Positions 22,367 to 32,230 of a stretch of 64,000 nt of DNA are shown one piece after another. A program made the translations under genes and the position numbers. Source of the stretch: Aegilops tauschii subsp. strangulata (lineage: Eukaryota; Streptophyta; Magnoliopsida; Poales; Poaceae). The stretch spans positions 463,560,780 through 463,624,779 of the forward strand of contig NC_053040.3 of assembly GCF_002575655.3 (NCBI RefSeq), in the 5' to 3' direction. The notes under the pieces are model-generated. The model searched no databases, had not been told where the DNA came from, and worked only from the letters and a program-made list of their open reading frames with translations. The stretch's first letter is position 1. Every line of letters starts with the position of its first letter.

Positions 22367-23947
22367 TCAGTGTTCCGTAGCGGGAGCGGAGGGGTGGTGT
22401 TCACCAGTGTTCTGAGTTGTAGGGGCTCCTCCTTTTTGTGATGCAGTGTTACGGCGTCTATTCTTGTAGCAGAATAGAAGCCATAGGAAGACCACTATGG
22501 GGATGAGCAGCAGGATGACGTTCCTAGATGTGCCCCATTTTCGGGCACTGCCTGCAGCATAGGCTACCAAGAGGGCGAGCATGTCCAGCACCATCGCCGT
22601 GTGCAACGACCAATGAGGCGGCCTCCTCTTGCGACGCAGAATCTGACAGAGCAGCAAGACGATGACGATGATGGAAGCCATGAATGAGGTGGAGTTGCTG
22701 TAGAAGAAGACCATGTACCGCCGCCTGTCCATGTCGTACAGGATCGGGCTGCCGGCGGAATGCCCATCGTTGTCGTCCCTCCACAGGCCGCCAGGCGGTT
22801 TCAGGCCGGTCAGGTAGGTCACGCTGGCAGCCAGTATCCCTAGCAGCATCAGGTACTTGGCTTTGTCGTTGTCTTGGTCCTTGTGCTGGTTGCTTTTGGT
22901 TCCGGTAGTGGGAGGTTGATTTTGATCATCCTTGGCCGCACCATCGGCCACTTGTTGTGCAGGTTGTATTTGGTCCTTGGCCGCATCGTCCGCCACATTA
23001 TCTCCTTGCGTCGCCCCTCCTTCTCCAGCAGGTTGCTTGTTGTTATCCCGGTGGTTGGAGCCTACCAGATAGGCTGCAAAACCAAACACAGGGACGAGAG
23101 CAACCAATACCAATACGACGATGGAGGCTTTGAGGTGCAGGGAGCTCCCCGCAGCGTAGGCAGCCATGAGGCCGAACATGCCCCCCACCATGCACACGAA
23201 GAGGGCGTAGCACTCTATGGCCGGCTTGTAGAGGGTGGGATTAACGAGGAGGATGATGAGGGCCACGGATGCCATGAAGCTTGCCGCGTTGCAGTAGAAG
23301 AAGGCCTTGTAACGGCGATGGTACTTGTCCTGGAGGATGGAGAAGCCGGCGTGATGCCCGTGCTTCTCGTCGTCTATCTCCCAGAAGCCGCCCGGCGGGG
23401 TCAGCCCGGCTTGGTAGGTGATGCTCGCGGCCAAGATCGCTAGGAGTAGCAACACCTCGCGACACTTGTCCAGCACATCCTTGTGCATCCCTCTAGGGTC
23501 GAGCGTGAAGAAGATGATGTGGATCACCACATAGATCAGGACGGCACCGGCCATGGCCACGATGTAGATAGAGGTGCTCGTGTCCCGGCTGCTCCCTGCG
23601 GCGTATGCGCCCATGAGGCTGAACAGGTCTAGTATCATAGCAGCCTCCAGTATGTGGAGCCTAACTAGTTTCTTGTTCTGTAGCATGACGATGATGACCA
23701 AGGACGCCACAAAGGCCACCGAGTTAGAATAGAAGAAGGCCTTGTACCGTATTGGGTGCGTTGTGAGGAGTATTGAGTCTCCAACAGTATGGCCCTCCCC
23801 ATTCTCCAACCAGAGGCCTCCTGGTGGATCAAGTCCAGCTTGATAAGTGATGGTCGCTGCGAGTATAGCAAGCAACTGAATAAACTCGCAAGCCTTGTTG
23901 ACGTTCTCCTTTTCATCAGGTGGTGGTCTGCATGCGAATCCATGCAT
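22367..23947 (-). CDS. PGG-domain membrane protein with three PGG repeats
   Basis: A 526-residue protein with three copies of the PGG domain (PF13962 type), a plant membrane domain usually found behind ankyrin repeats. Copies start near residues 20, 160 and 360; each has AILAA(S/T)ITYQAGL-like helix, a PPGG(L/F)W motif (PPGG at 41-44, 184-187, 385-388), an RYK/MxFFYxNS helix and an AYAAGS(S/A) motif, and should span the membrane about four times, giving roughly a dozen segments. There are no ankyrin repeats. Residues 300-362 form a hydrophilic Gln/Asp/Lys-rich linker and the C-terminus is basic and polar. It is a single open frame; the start at 23947 is the first Met. It is a paralogue of the gene at 26382-27593. 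The molecular function is not established; ankyrin-PGG relatives have been linked to salt stress and immunity. Confidence 0.85.
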   Translation of the reverse strand: MHGFACRPPPDEKENVNKACEFIQLLAILAATITYQAGLDPPGGLWLENGEGHTVGDSILLTTHPIRYKAFFYSNSVAFVASLVIIVMLQNKKLVRLHILEAAMILDLFSLMGAYAAGSSRDTSTSIYIVAMAGAVLIYVVIHIIFFTLDPRGMHKDVLDKCREVLLLLAILAASITYQAGLTPPGGFWEIDDEKHGHHAGFSILQDKYHRRYKAFFYCNAASFMASVALIILLVNPTLYKPAIECYALFVCMVGGMFGLMAAYAAGSSLHLKASIVVLVLVALVPVFGFAAYLVGSNHRDNNKQPAGEGGATQGDNVADDAAKDQIQPAQQVADGAAKDDQNQPPTTGTKSNQHKDQDNDKAKYLMLLGILAASVTYLTGLKPPGGLWRDDNDGHSAGSPILYDMDRRRYMVFFYSNSTSFMASIIVIVLLLCQILRRKRRPPHWSLHTAMVLDMLALLVAYAAGSARKWGTSRNVILLLIPIVVFLWLLFCYKNRRRNTASQKGGAPTTQNTGEHHPSAPATEH

Positions 23948-23971
23948 TATAGATAGATAGATAGTTAGACA

Positions 23972-23980
23972 TATATAATT
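23972..23980 (-). promoter_or_regulatory. Possible TATA box of PGG gene
   Basis: AATTATATA on the - strand about 25-33 bp upstream of the ATG at 23947. If used, it would give almost no 5' UTR, so a different promoter or upstream start is quite possible. Confidence 0.25.
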
Positions 23981-24882
23981 AAGTTGCAGCGTAGAATTCC
24001 TTTCTTTTTACTTTTAAACCAAAAGGTAGGAAAGAATGGACTACTGCATGCATGGAGAGCCATAATTTAACCACAAATTAAGGACTTATATATGCATGTC
24101 AAGGGATACACGAAGGCAAATTAATTAGCCGAGACTCGGAACTAGACGTATGTAGAGGCATGCATCTAGCAGGACTGCTAGATATGTGTTTTTGAAAATT
24201 AGGCATATTGTTTTGTTATTTCTAGAAACCAACACAAAATAGTCCAAGTGAGTTTATGTGTGCAAAGAGAAATTTACTACTATTGTTTGACTAGAGTTGT
24301 GTATATTGTTTTCCATGAAACTAACAGAGTGACCAACACATTTGTGCTACTAGATTTGTTAAATGTTCTACATTTGTGTAAATTTTGAGATGTAGTGTGC
24401 CATTAGAATATTTCAAACCGTGAACAAATGTAAGCACAGATGTATAATTGTAAAGACTTATTTGCTATTATTTCCGCTAACAGTTATTTGCCTCGCACGA
24501 GCTATTTTTCAATTTTATTTGCCACAACATGATTGGAGTTTTGCAATAATAATAATAACAATACTAACAACAACGGTATGTTACTTATTAGGATTTGCCA
24601 TGTGACAACAGAATGTCAAAGATATATGGCATGTCATTCAAAATCATAAGTTGTCAAACAAATATCCAACATTGTCACTTAGACCGTTCTTCACACCCCT
24701 CTAAGTAGTATCAGCTTTTCAACAAATATTTTTTTGCGAGTTTTTCTAACAATAACTAATCGAAATATATTGACAGCTATTACTTAGATGTAGTTTTTTT
24801 TTGTTTATATATATAAGGACTTGCCTCTACATGTTCCATGCTAATTGTTAATGGTGTTTCCCATATAAAAGCAATGCATATG

Positions 24883-24922
<40 letters not shown>

Positions 24923-25559
24923 TATTTATGAAATTTACATGGATCACATATACAAAAAATCAAAACATATTAAATCCAACTTCTTTTTTATATTAAATTT
25001 AAGTTTATTTGAAAATTTATCTATTTTTGCATGTCATATAAAGTGCATATACGCAAATATGTATATATATGCTAGTTTTCCACTACTGTTATTACTAATT
25101 TTGTATATCAAATTAGATCTGTATTCCTAAATCTAATGTATGATATTTATATATACTTAGCTCAAAGTTTAGCTATTTATAGACTTCACATGGAGTACAT
25201 ATGAAACCCACAAACTGTATTTTGTTTTTTTATCCCAAAAGGAAATCGTCAAATTTTCTCTGTTTGTTAGTTTGAAGTGTATTTCTTAGATAACTTTAAG
25301 TATACAATTTTAATGTATTTCTAACTTTATGTATTTACGTGAATCATGCATAAAATGTGTACATAAATCTATTTCCTATATTTCCTCTATTTTTTATTTT
25401 GAATTTGGTAATACAAAAATAGATTTGTATTCCTAAACCTAACTTATACTCCCTTAAAATAGAGTTGCTATTTATTCAAAATTTAGCTATTTATAGACTT
25501 CAGATGGTGTTTGTACGAGACTTGAATTGCTACATGTTTATTTCTATTCTGAAATTCAT
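23981..25559. other. AT-rich intergenic spacer between the PGG paralogues
   Basis: No gene-like ORF. Mostly AT-rich, unique-looking sequence with poly-purine/pyrimidine patches. A (CT)n microsatellite lies at 24884-24921. Confidence 0.5.
24884..24921. repeat. (CT)n microsatellite
   Basis: An uninterrupted CT dinucleotide run of about 38 bp. Confidence 0.97.
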
Positions 25560-25581
25560 AGATAAAATGGAGTTTTATTAT

Positions 25582-25962
25582 CAACAACAACAAAGCCTTT
25601 AGTCCCAAACAAGTTGGGGTAGGCTAGAGGTGAAACCCATAAGATCTCGCAACCAACTCATGGCTCTGGCACATGGATAGCAAGCTTCCACGCACCCCTG
25701 TCCATAGCTCGCTCTTTGGTGATACTCCAATCCTTCAGGTCTCTCTTAACGGACTCCTCCCATGTCAAATTCGGTCTACCCCGCCCTCTCTTTACATTCT
25801 CCGCACGCTTTAGCCGTCCACTATGCACTGAAGCTTCTGGAGGACTGCGCTGAATATGCCCAAACCATCTCAGACGATGTTGGACAAGCTTCTCCTCAAT
25901 TGGTGCTACCCCAACTCTATCTCGTATATCATCATTCCGGACTCGATCCTTCCTCGTGTGGC
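25582..25962 (-). mobile_element. RTE-type LINE, 5'-truncated, with perfect 22-bp target duplication
   Basis: A 381-bp insert flanked by identical 22-bp direct repeats at 25560-25581 and 25963-25984 (both contain AGATAAAATGGAGTTTTA). The + strand starts with CAACAACAACAAAGCC, i.e. a (TTG)n tail on the - strand as in plant RTE LINEs. The - strand encodes the C-terminal end of an RTE reverse transcriptase with LVQHRLRWFGHIQRSP and a GRGRPNLTWEESVKRDL block, open over nearly the whole insert. The perfect duplication and open frame point to a recent insertion. Confidence 0.92.
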
Positions 25963-26235
25963 AGATAAAATGGAGTTTTATTATAAATCCACCAAATAGT
26001 TGTTGCATATACTATACACTTATGTTTATGTGGGGTAGATCTCAAGATTAGTTGATGAATAGATCGGCTGTATTCTCGCAAAAAAAAGTTATAATCTGGA
26101 CCCATGCATCTTACTATTATTTTGATGCATGAAAAAAGAAAATATATATGCGAGTCTTCAATGTGATCAATATTGTACTCCTTCCTATTTTTTACTTTGC
26201 ATAAGTTTGACCAAGTTTTAGGAAAAAGTATATTA

Positions 26236-26298
26236 CTTCCTCTGTCTCATAATATAAGATAGCTTGAAAAACGATCTTATATTGTGAGACGGAGGGAG
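26236..26298. mobile_element. Short Stowaway MITE
   Basis: A 63-bp inverted-repeat element, starting CTTCCTCTGTCTCATAATA and ending TTGTGAGACGGAGGGAG, with TA on both sides (26234-26235, 26299-26300). It is inserted between GTACTCCTTCCTATTTTTTA...AAAAAGTATAT and CTTTCACGATACCAAATTAA, which look like halves of another, decayed Stowaway-type element. Confidence 0.85.
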
Positions 26299-26381
26299 TA
26301 ACTTTCACGATACCAAATTAATGGATGTCATTAGAACAAAAAATAAATCTAGACCTTGAATTAACTATGTGTGCTAATGAT

Positions 26382-27593
26382 TTACCAAGCCAAGGAAACT
26401 AACACGTACCTGGAACCAGTAAAGAAGCTTGTTATTACCGCCAGCCATTTTCTAGGATATTTGCACATGTAACCAATCCAGGAGAGTTTGGAATTTTCCA
26501 GAAGGATGGCTCCAGTAACGCGGTCGAATGCTTTTTTAAGCTGATTCCAAAGAAAAATGATTGCTTTTGTAAGAGCCGCCTGGAGAGGAAGGTAGATTGC
26601 CCCTAGGCACACAACATAGATGGTGCTCTCAGGGTCCCTGCAGCTCCCGGCGGCGTAGGCGCCCCCGAGGCCGACGATCGCGATGAGGAGGGATCCATAG
26701 AGCCCGCAACGCCCTGCCCGGATATTGAGTTTCTTGTAATCAAGGATGAGCACGATGGCAAGCAGGGAGGTGACGAAGGCGGTGGTGTTGAAGAAGAAGA
26801 AGGACATGTAGCGGCCGGAGTGGCCGCCCTGCAGAATCGGGTCGCCGCCGGTGTGGTGGCCCTCCTTGGTGCTCCGCCAGAAGCCACCGGGCGGGTTCAT
26901 CCCGGCCACGTACGCAACGGTCGCCACGAAGATGGCGAGCACCATCAGGATCTCGTGCTCCGCGAGTAGTGCCGCCGTCTCTTGATCTTCTATTTGACTC
27001 TCTTCTTTTTTGTTGGCGGCCGTCTCTTGATCTTGACTCTCTTTTTTGCAGCAGAGGAAGCGGCAGACGATGTAGCAGAGGAAGGTGACAGTGACATAGG
27101 CGGTGAGGCCAGCCACCATCAAGGCGGCGCAGACGGTGGTGAACGGGTCGCGGCTGCTCCCGGCGGCGTAGGCCCCCATCAGGCCGAACAGGTCGATCAC
27201 CATGATCAGCCGGAGCGAGCCATGCCAGTAGCCGCCCCCGTTTGGCACGAGGAGGAGGAGGCTGACCACGAGCGACGCCGCGAAGGAGACGGCGTTGCAG
27301 TAGTAGAAGACGATATAGCGGTAGTAGTAGGTCTCCCGGAGGATTGACTCGCCGGCCACCTGCCCGCCGGGGGTGTCCTCCGTCCAGGACCCCCCCGGCA
27401 GGTTGAGCCCCGCCACGTAGGTCACCGTCGCCACCAGGGTGGCCAGCAGCAGCAGGTACTTCTTCAGCTGGAACTCCGCGGTCATCGCAGCCTTTTTGTT
27501 GTCGTTGCGGACGGCATTTTTGTCATCGGACGCCATGGCAATGGATGTGTTTTCGTTGTGGTTGCCGGCGGCATTTTCGTGGGTGGACGCCAT
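26382..27593 (-). CDS. PGG-domain membrane protein with two PGG repeats
   Basis: A 403-residue protein with two PGG domains. The first has LATLVATVTYVAGLNLPGGSW (around 50-70, PGG at 66-68; a LPGG instead of PPGG) and AYAAGSSRD; the second has IFVATVAYVAGMNPPGGFW (PPGG at 234-237) and AYAAGSCRD. Each should contribute about four membrane segments. A charged linker (residues 183-208) contains QDQETAA twice. The N-terminal 40 residues are polar. Paralogue of the gene at 22367-23947. The frame crosses a very good splice donor (CAG/GTACGT, exon side ending 26410), so the last residues after that point may be replaced by a downstream exon. No ankyrin repeats. Function unknown. Confidence 0.82.
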   Translation of the reverse strand: MASTHENAAGNHNENTSIAMASDDKNAVRNDNKKAAMTAEFQLKKYLLLLATLVATVTYVAGLNLPGGSWTEDTPGGQVAGESILRETYYYRYIVFYYCNAVSFAASLVVSLLLLVPNGGGYWHGSLRLIMVIDLFGLMGAYAAGSSRDPFTTVCAALMVAGLTAYVTVTFLCYIVCRFLCCKKESQDQETAANKKEESQIEDQETAALLAEHEILMVLAIFVATVAYVAGMNPPGGFWRSTKEGHHTGGDPILQGGHSGRYMSFFFFNTTAFVTSLLAIVLILDYKKLNIRAGRCGLYGSLLIAIVGLGGAYAAGSCRDPESTIYVVCLGAIYLPLQAALTKAIIFLWNQLKKAFDRVTGAILLENSKLSWIGYMCKYPRKWLAVITSFFTGSRYVLVSLAW

Positions 27594-27633
27594 GGCTGCT
27601 CTACTTGTTACTCGGCTGAGCTCTGGGAAAGTG

Positions 27634-27642
27634 TATTTATAG
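27634..27642 (-). promoter_or_regulatory. TATA box of PGG gene
   Basis: CTATAAATA on the - strand, about 41-49 bp upstream of the ATG at 27593. Spacing would set the transcription start close to the ATG with a very short 5' UTR. Good match to the plant TATA consensus. Confidence 0.5.
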
Positions 27643-28653
27643 AGCCTCGCTAGCTAAGGAAGTGTATCGAGCGTAAGCATGGCATCGATGCTGGCATGCT
27701 GCATCGTGTGTGCGTGTGTCCCAATAATGGCATTACTTGATCAAGCCATCTTATTTTAGACTTTATGCCGGGCCATTCGATCGGCAGTCTCATTCAAGTC
27801 AACATTGCCCGCACGCCGGGTTTAAATTCCTCATGTCATATATACACTTGTTTTGCACTATTTGGGACTATTTGGGAATATTTATGTGAAGATGGCACTC
27901 AACTCGACTCATGGCCCTCAAATCCAGCGATCTCCCAACCCCTTTGTTGCGTTGGCAACGGGTGCATGCTATAATTATATGGACCCTAGCTACTGTAGCA
28001 GGCATCAAAGGATGTCTTCACTGCGTGGTCTTATTCAAAGCTCAATATTCCCCAGCTTGTTTTGTCAGGCAGAGATGATCTTTCCAACCCAGCAGCATCA
28101 GCTAGCTGTGTAAATTGATAATTGTGATCCCTCTGACAAGACTCGGCCAAAAATAACCCCTCCCAAAATGGTTAACTCGGCCAAAAAGGCGTTTGAGGTC
28201 ACAGGTTTCACCGCCAAGGTTTACAACGCTGAGATGTGGCAATGAGCATGTGGATTTAGGCTCCTCTATGTTTGTAGAGGTACTGTCCACCACATCCCCT
28301 CCTTATTTTGGTTGCACCTCCAATTTTGGTTGTATTTGCTTGATATTGTGTCGATTAAGAGTAGGTAGTCTCCGGTGATGATTGCCTGTCTCCCCTTTTC
28401 CATGAAATCTGTTAATAACATGTGCTCTTGCTTAGTTACTTTAATAGCATGGAATGGATAGTTGTTAGATTAATACCATTGTCATATTTCTGATATAATG
28501 GTTCACCTTTGTGGATGCCAACAAGTAAAAATCAAATCATATTTCGTGGGTATAGCCCTCTTCTTTTCGTGAAGATTTATACCTCAACTTGTATAACATA
28601 GTTGGAAGTTACATCAGGAAACTATTAGACCTAATCAGCAGAGTTGTTAAATA
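27643..28653. other. Intergenic, nothing recognised
   Basis: Upstream region of the PGG gene and AT-rich spacer. Longest ORF (86 residues on +, 27853-28113) has no domain features. Confidence 0.4.
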
Positions 28654-28807
28654 CTCATCTGTAAACAAATATAAGATGTTTTTTAGGTCACTAAAGTAGT
28701 ATGGTTGTATGCATCGCTTGATGCAGAGGCCAAGGGTAATCCTCATTTTCGAAAAGGTCATTAAAGTAGTGACCTAAAACGTCTTACATTTGTTTACATA
28801 GAGGGAG
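28654..28807. mobile_element. Stowaway-type MITE split by a 55-bp LINE tail
   Basis: Two halves of an inverted-repeat element: the left arm (28654-28700: TCATCTGTAAACAAATATAA...CTAAAGTAGT) and the right arm (28756-28807, ending TTGTTTACATAGAGGGAG), flanked by TA. Between them is a 55-bp insert (28701-28755) that ends GATGCAGAGGCC...TTTTCGAAAA, a typical grass LINE 3' end. The insert is flanked by a 15-bp direct repeat (GGTCACTAAAGTAGT at 28686-28700 and GGTCATTAAAGTAGT at 28756-28770, one difference), so a LINE tail jumped into the MITE. Confidence 0.8.
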
Positions 28808-28929
28808 TACATTTTTGACTGGGCATTTCTGTAAGTCAGTCACATTTGTTATTAGGAGAATATTGACATGTTCGTAACTCAATTCCAAACTTATGAATGT
28901 AGCCCTCCTGACCAAGTAGATCTGTAAGC

Positions 28930-30165
28930 TATCGTAGATGCTAAGGGGCTTTGGGCTGGCCTCCTAAAAGCGAAATATTGCCCCCATGAGGCCACGACTC
29001 CTTTTTTTCGAGTCTAAGGCTCATGGGTCACCGTTCTGGAACGGGATCCAGACAGTGAAACCAGCCTTTGCCCCAAGGGCCAAATTCGAGGTTAAAAACG
29101 GGAAGTTGATCCGTTTTTGGTTTGATTCTTAGATCGGTCTAGATCCGCTTTAAAAGATTTCCAGGGTCTGTTTTCTCTTGTGGTTAACCCCCGACCTTTT
29201 GTGGCCGAGGCCCTTCGCTCTTCCCCTCCATACATTGCGTTCCAACGTGCATTCACACCTGATGAAAGCGCCAGGTGGAATGTGTTGTGTGGTAGGTTTG
29301 CCCACATTACCCTTTTAATGTCGCGGATTCAGTGTCCGCACCTCACCGCTTCCCGCCAATTCTCGGTCAAGTCGTTGGACGCTAAGCTAACCAAGGGTCC
29401 TACGCTGGACGTAGCTAGGGTCCTATGGGAAGCCAGAGTGCCGCTCAAACTCAAAATCTTTCTATGGCAAATGTTTAGGAATAAACTTCCGACCTCTAAC
29501 AACGTTGCCAAACGGAATGGCCCTTCCGACGGCAACTGTGCTATCTGTGCCAGCATGGAAGACGCCAATCATGCTTTCTTTCGATGCCCACTTGCATGCT
29601 TTGCCTGGGCACCGTCAGGGAAGCGGTGGGTATGAGTTGGAAGCCTTTGTCTGGAGCTGAACTCTTGGCGATCCTATCTCCATGGATCTTTTAAGCTTGT
29701 TATGTGGCGTTGCGTTGGGGCGCTATTGCAGTCGCTTTGGCATATTCACAACAAGATTGCCATTGATCTATAATTTCGGCACATCCGACCGATTGCCCTT
29801 CTTTTTTTGCGCTGGGGGGGGGGGGATTGCCCTTCAATGCACTATCTTCTTGCAGTAATGGATGTCGTTGGGGAATTATCGAGATGCTCAAGGGATGCAG
29901 CTGGCAATAAAAAGCTTCGTCAAATCCACTCAATTGCCAGGACGTTGAACGTTGCGACATAGGGCGTTCTGTCTTCTGCTGATTCCCCGAGCTTGGTGCT
30001 CTTCTTTTGTTGATGGTGGCCCTGTAACCTTACTTGACTTATCTGCTCATTCCACCTAGACTTGTTCATGTCTTTTATGTTGTTGGATGAGGTTATTTGT
30101 ATTCTGCCTTAGTGGGGTTTATTAATTTAAAGCTGGACGATTGCTTACATCTTTGTTTTAAAATA
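28930..30165 (+). pseudogene. LINE ORF2 C-terminal remnant (zf-RVT)
   Basis: The 29180-29635 frame carries the LINE zinc-binding domain: VLWEARVPLKLKIFLWQMF, then LPTSNNVAKRNGPSDGNCAIC and HAFFRCPLACFAW, matching zf-RVT. Upstream (28930-29180) shifted frames still show typical RT C-terminal words such as LKAKYC and ETSLCPKG. Downstream is 3' UTR ending near TTGTTTTAAAA. It is in + orientation, has frameshifts, and lacks the RT catalytic part. Confidence 0.7.
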
Positions 30166-30235
30166 CATGTTATTAAACTGCTTAACAGAATCATATGCTT
30201 TCGTAGAAGGTTTGATGCTTGCACAACATATTAGC

Positions 30236-30514
30236 GGCTAATCATTTACTGCATGCAGGTTGTCAACGATGAAGGATGTCAGCCATATATGATGATTGGG
30301 ATATCATGTGGACTGGATTTGATATGGTTTCAATTGAGTATTGTAATAGAGAGGTCAATGTGGCGGCACATGAACTTGGTATGAATTTTTTTCTTTGTGT
30401 AATTCTTTTTTTAGATGTTAATCCCCTCAGTTTCATTCTGGAGTGTCTCATGAGAGATGTAACTGTTTTCTCTAACTAATAAAGCTCGGCGAATGGCTTT
30501 CCCTAAAAAAACCA
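30236..30514 (+). pseudogene. Possible RNase H fragment and LINE-type 3' end
   Basis: A frame with FDMVSIEYCNREVNVAAHELG resembles the last helix region of plant retroelement RNase H domains (normally ending ...NxxAHxLA). It is preceded by an intron-like AG acceptor and followed by a tail AATAAAGCTCGGCGAATGGC...CCCTAAAAAAA that looks like a LINE 3' end. Too short to classify further. Confidence 0.4.
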
Positions 30515-30897
30515 CTTACTACACACTTTATATTATGGGGCATAGCATAAGTGCCCTTTTACTTCGGTCACTTTTAGGATTCATTCATATGATTTATTTG
30601 CTGCAATTATTACTAATCAATTGAACTAACGGTCAGATTTTTTTTTCTTTCAAATTTGCAGGATGGCCCACCAATGTCCACTTATTGAGGGCCACTTGTA
30701 ATACCGTGAGCGGTGTATCAAAGAGGTGGGGGGGGGATAATTGATTGTTTCCATTATATTGTATTGGAATCCAAGTTGTTAGGCTCCAAATGCAAGAGTT
30801 TGTAGCTTATAGGCAAGTTTCCCTCAATTGAGACCAATGTCTTAATCCATACAGGTAACACTTCTAGAATCGACCGGAAATCACTACAAACCATACT
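30515..30897. other. Intergenic, nothing recognised
   Basis: No gene or bounded repeat could be supported. A G-run (30728-30736) is the only simple-sequence feature. Confidence 0.35.
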
Positions 30898-32230
30898 AAG
30901 GGCATGTCTAGCAGATCCCCTGTCCTAAAAGTCCAAATCTTCTCCCTATCCCATTTTTCTAAAAAAAACTTTTAGGGAAATGACATTTTATCATCTAGCA
31001 TATCCCCTAAAACTTAATCCCTACAAAATGTGAACATATTTTTTTCACACAAATTCATTTGAAACACATATTTAAACCATTTCCTTTTATAATTAAACAA
31101 CTAGACTAAATTAGCATCAAATATAGAATACTAGTACAATTCATTACCTAGTACATTACTACCGCATTGACATTAAACTAGCAAAAACATCAATACTTAT
31201 AGATAAAATCTACTTCTCGTCGGAGGAGATGTTGATTACCACCGTGTTGGAGGGGCTGGCCTCGTCAACATTTGCCAGATGGAATCCACATCGTCAAGGA
31301 TATCCCGCCGGATTCTTAAAAAAAAAAGATATCCTGCCGGCATGCTCCTCCTCTACCTTGTCGGTGATTTCACCTTCAATATCCTCGCACAACTCTGCAA
31401 ATTCGATGTCGTGAGAAATGGGCTCGCGACACTCACAATCGATTGTGCACGCACTGTCCAATGATGTGAAGATCGTGTGGTTCTCGGCGACAATCTCCGG
31501 ATTCATCATGAGTGTCACCACGGCTAAGGCATGAGCGTGCTTGTCCTTGAGATGCGCTTCGGCCAACTTGCGCCCTCCACCTAGGCCGCTCGTCGGCGCG
31601 CCTCCTCCGCCTTCTAGGCTTGCGCGCGTCGGTATTGCGCTTCCTGCTCGTCCATCGATGGGAGGCGGATGTTGTTGCCCCCGTACGCCGCATCCACTAA
31701 GTTGAAGCCGGCAGTGGCGAATTCGGCAGCTGGGTCTACCGCCATCCCCTCCTCTCCTCTGAGCCCGGGTCCAAAGAGCTCGGAGGCTCGCCAACAATGA
31801 TGCATGCCCAGGGACGCTCGTGGTACGTGCGCTCCCTGGCGACAAGCGCTGTGCTGTGCGAGTGTCAACATCATGAGGTGGCGACCTTGTCACGCACAAT
31901 GGCGGCAACAATGCTCGGGGAAGATGTCCCGGAATGCGACGGGGAAGACGGCGTTGCGACTCGACTCCGTGTCGTCCTTCGAGGGCGCAGTAAGCACACC
32001 GGTGTTTTGTCGCATGGTCTTGACTCCGTACGTCCTTCATCATCATCGTCCATGGCTCGCCTCGTCGGGTCCGCCGGTGGCTGCCACTTGGCTCCTGCCC
32101 ATTGGACACTCGCAAAATGACGAAGAGGCATCCACGTCCACGTACGTCCAGAGAAATATGGAACAAACTTTCTAAAAAAGAGAGAAATATGGACAAACTT
32201 TCTAAAAGAAGAGAGAAATGTGGACAAACG
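30898..32230 (-). mobile_element. Possible PIF/Harbinger-like DNA transposon remnant
   Basis: The left end has TAA followed by GGGCATGTCTAGCAGATCCC, like the termini of grass PIF/Harbinger elements (compare the GCATCTCTAGCAGACCC end at 40481). The - strand between 31200 and 32200 is GC-rich with Ala/Arg/Glu-rich open frames, including an AEEARRRA-like stretch in broken frames, as in the second ORF (Myb/NAM-associated) of such elements. No matching right terminus was found. The long 377-residue frame on - (31294-32427) is not convincing as a gene because of its composition and lack of domains. Confidence 0.35.

Noticed and set aside
22874..23443. A 189-residue + strand frame
   Set aside because: It is the antisense shadow of the PGG-domain gene and has no features of its own.
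25658..26008. A 116-residue host gene on the - strand
   Set aside because: The frame is the C-terminal end of an RTE LINE and its N-terminal residues come from the flanking target duplication.
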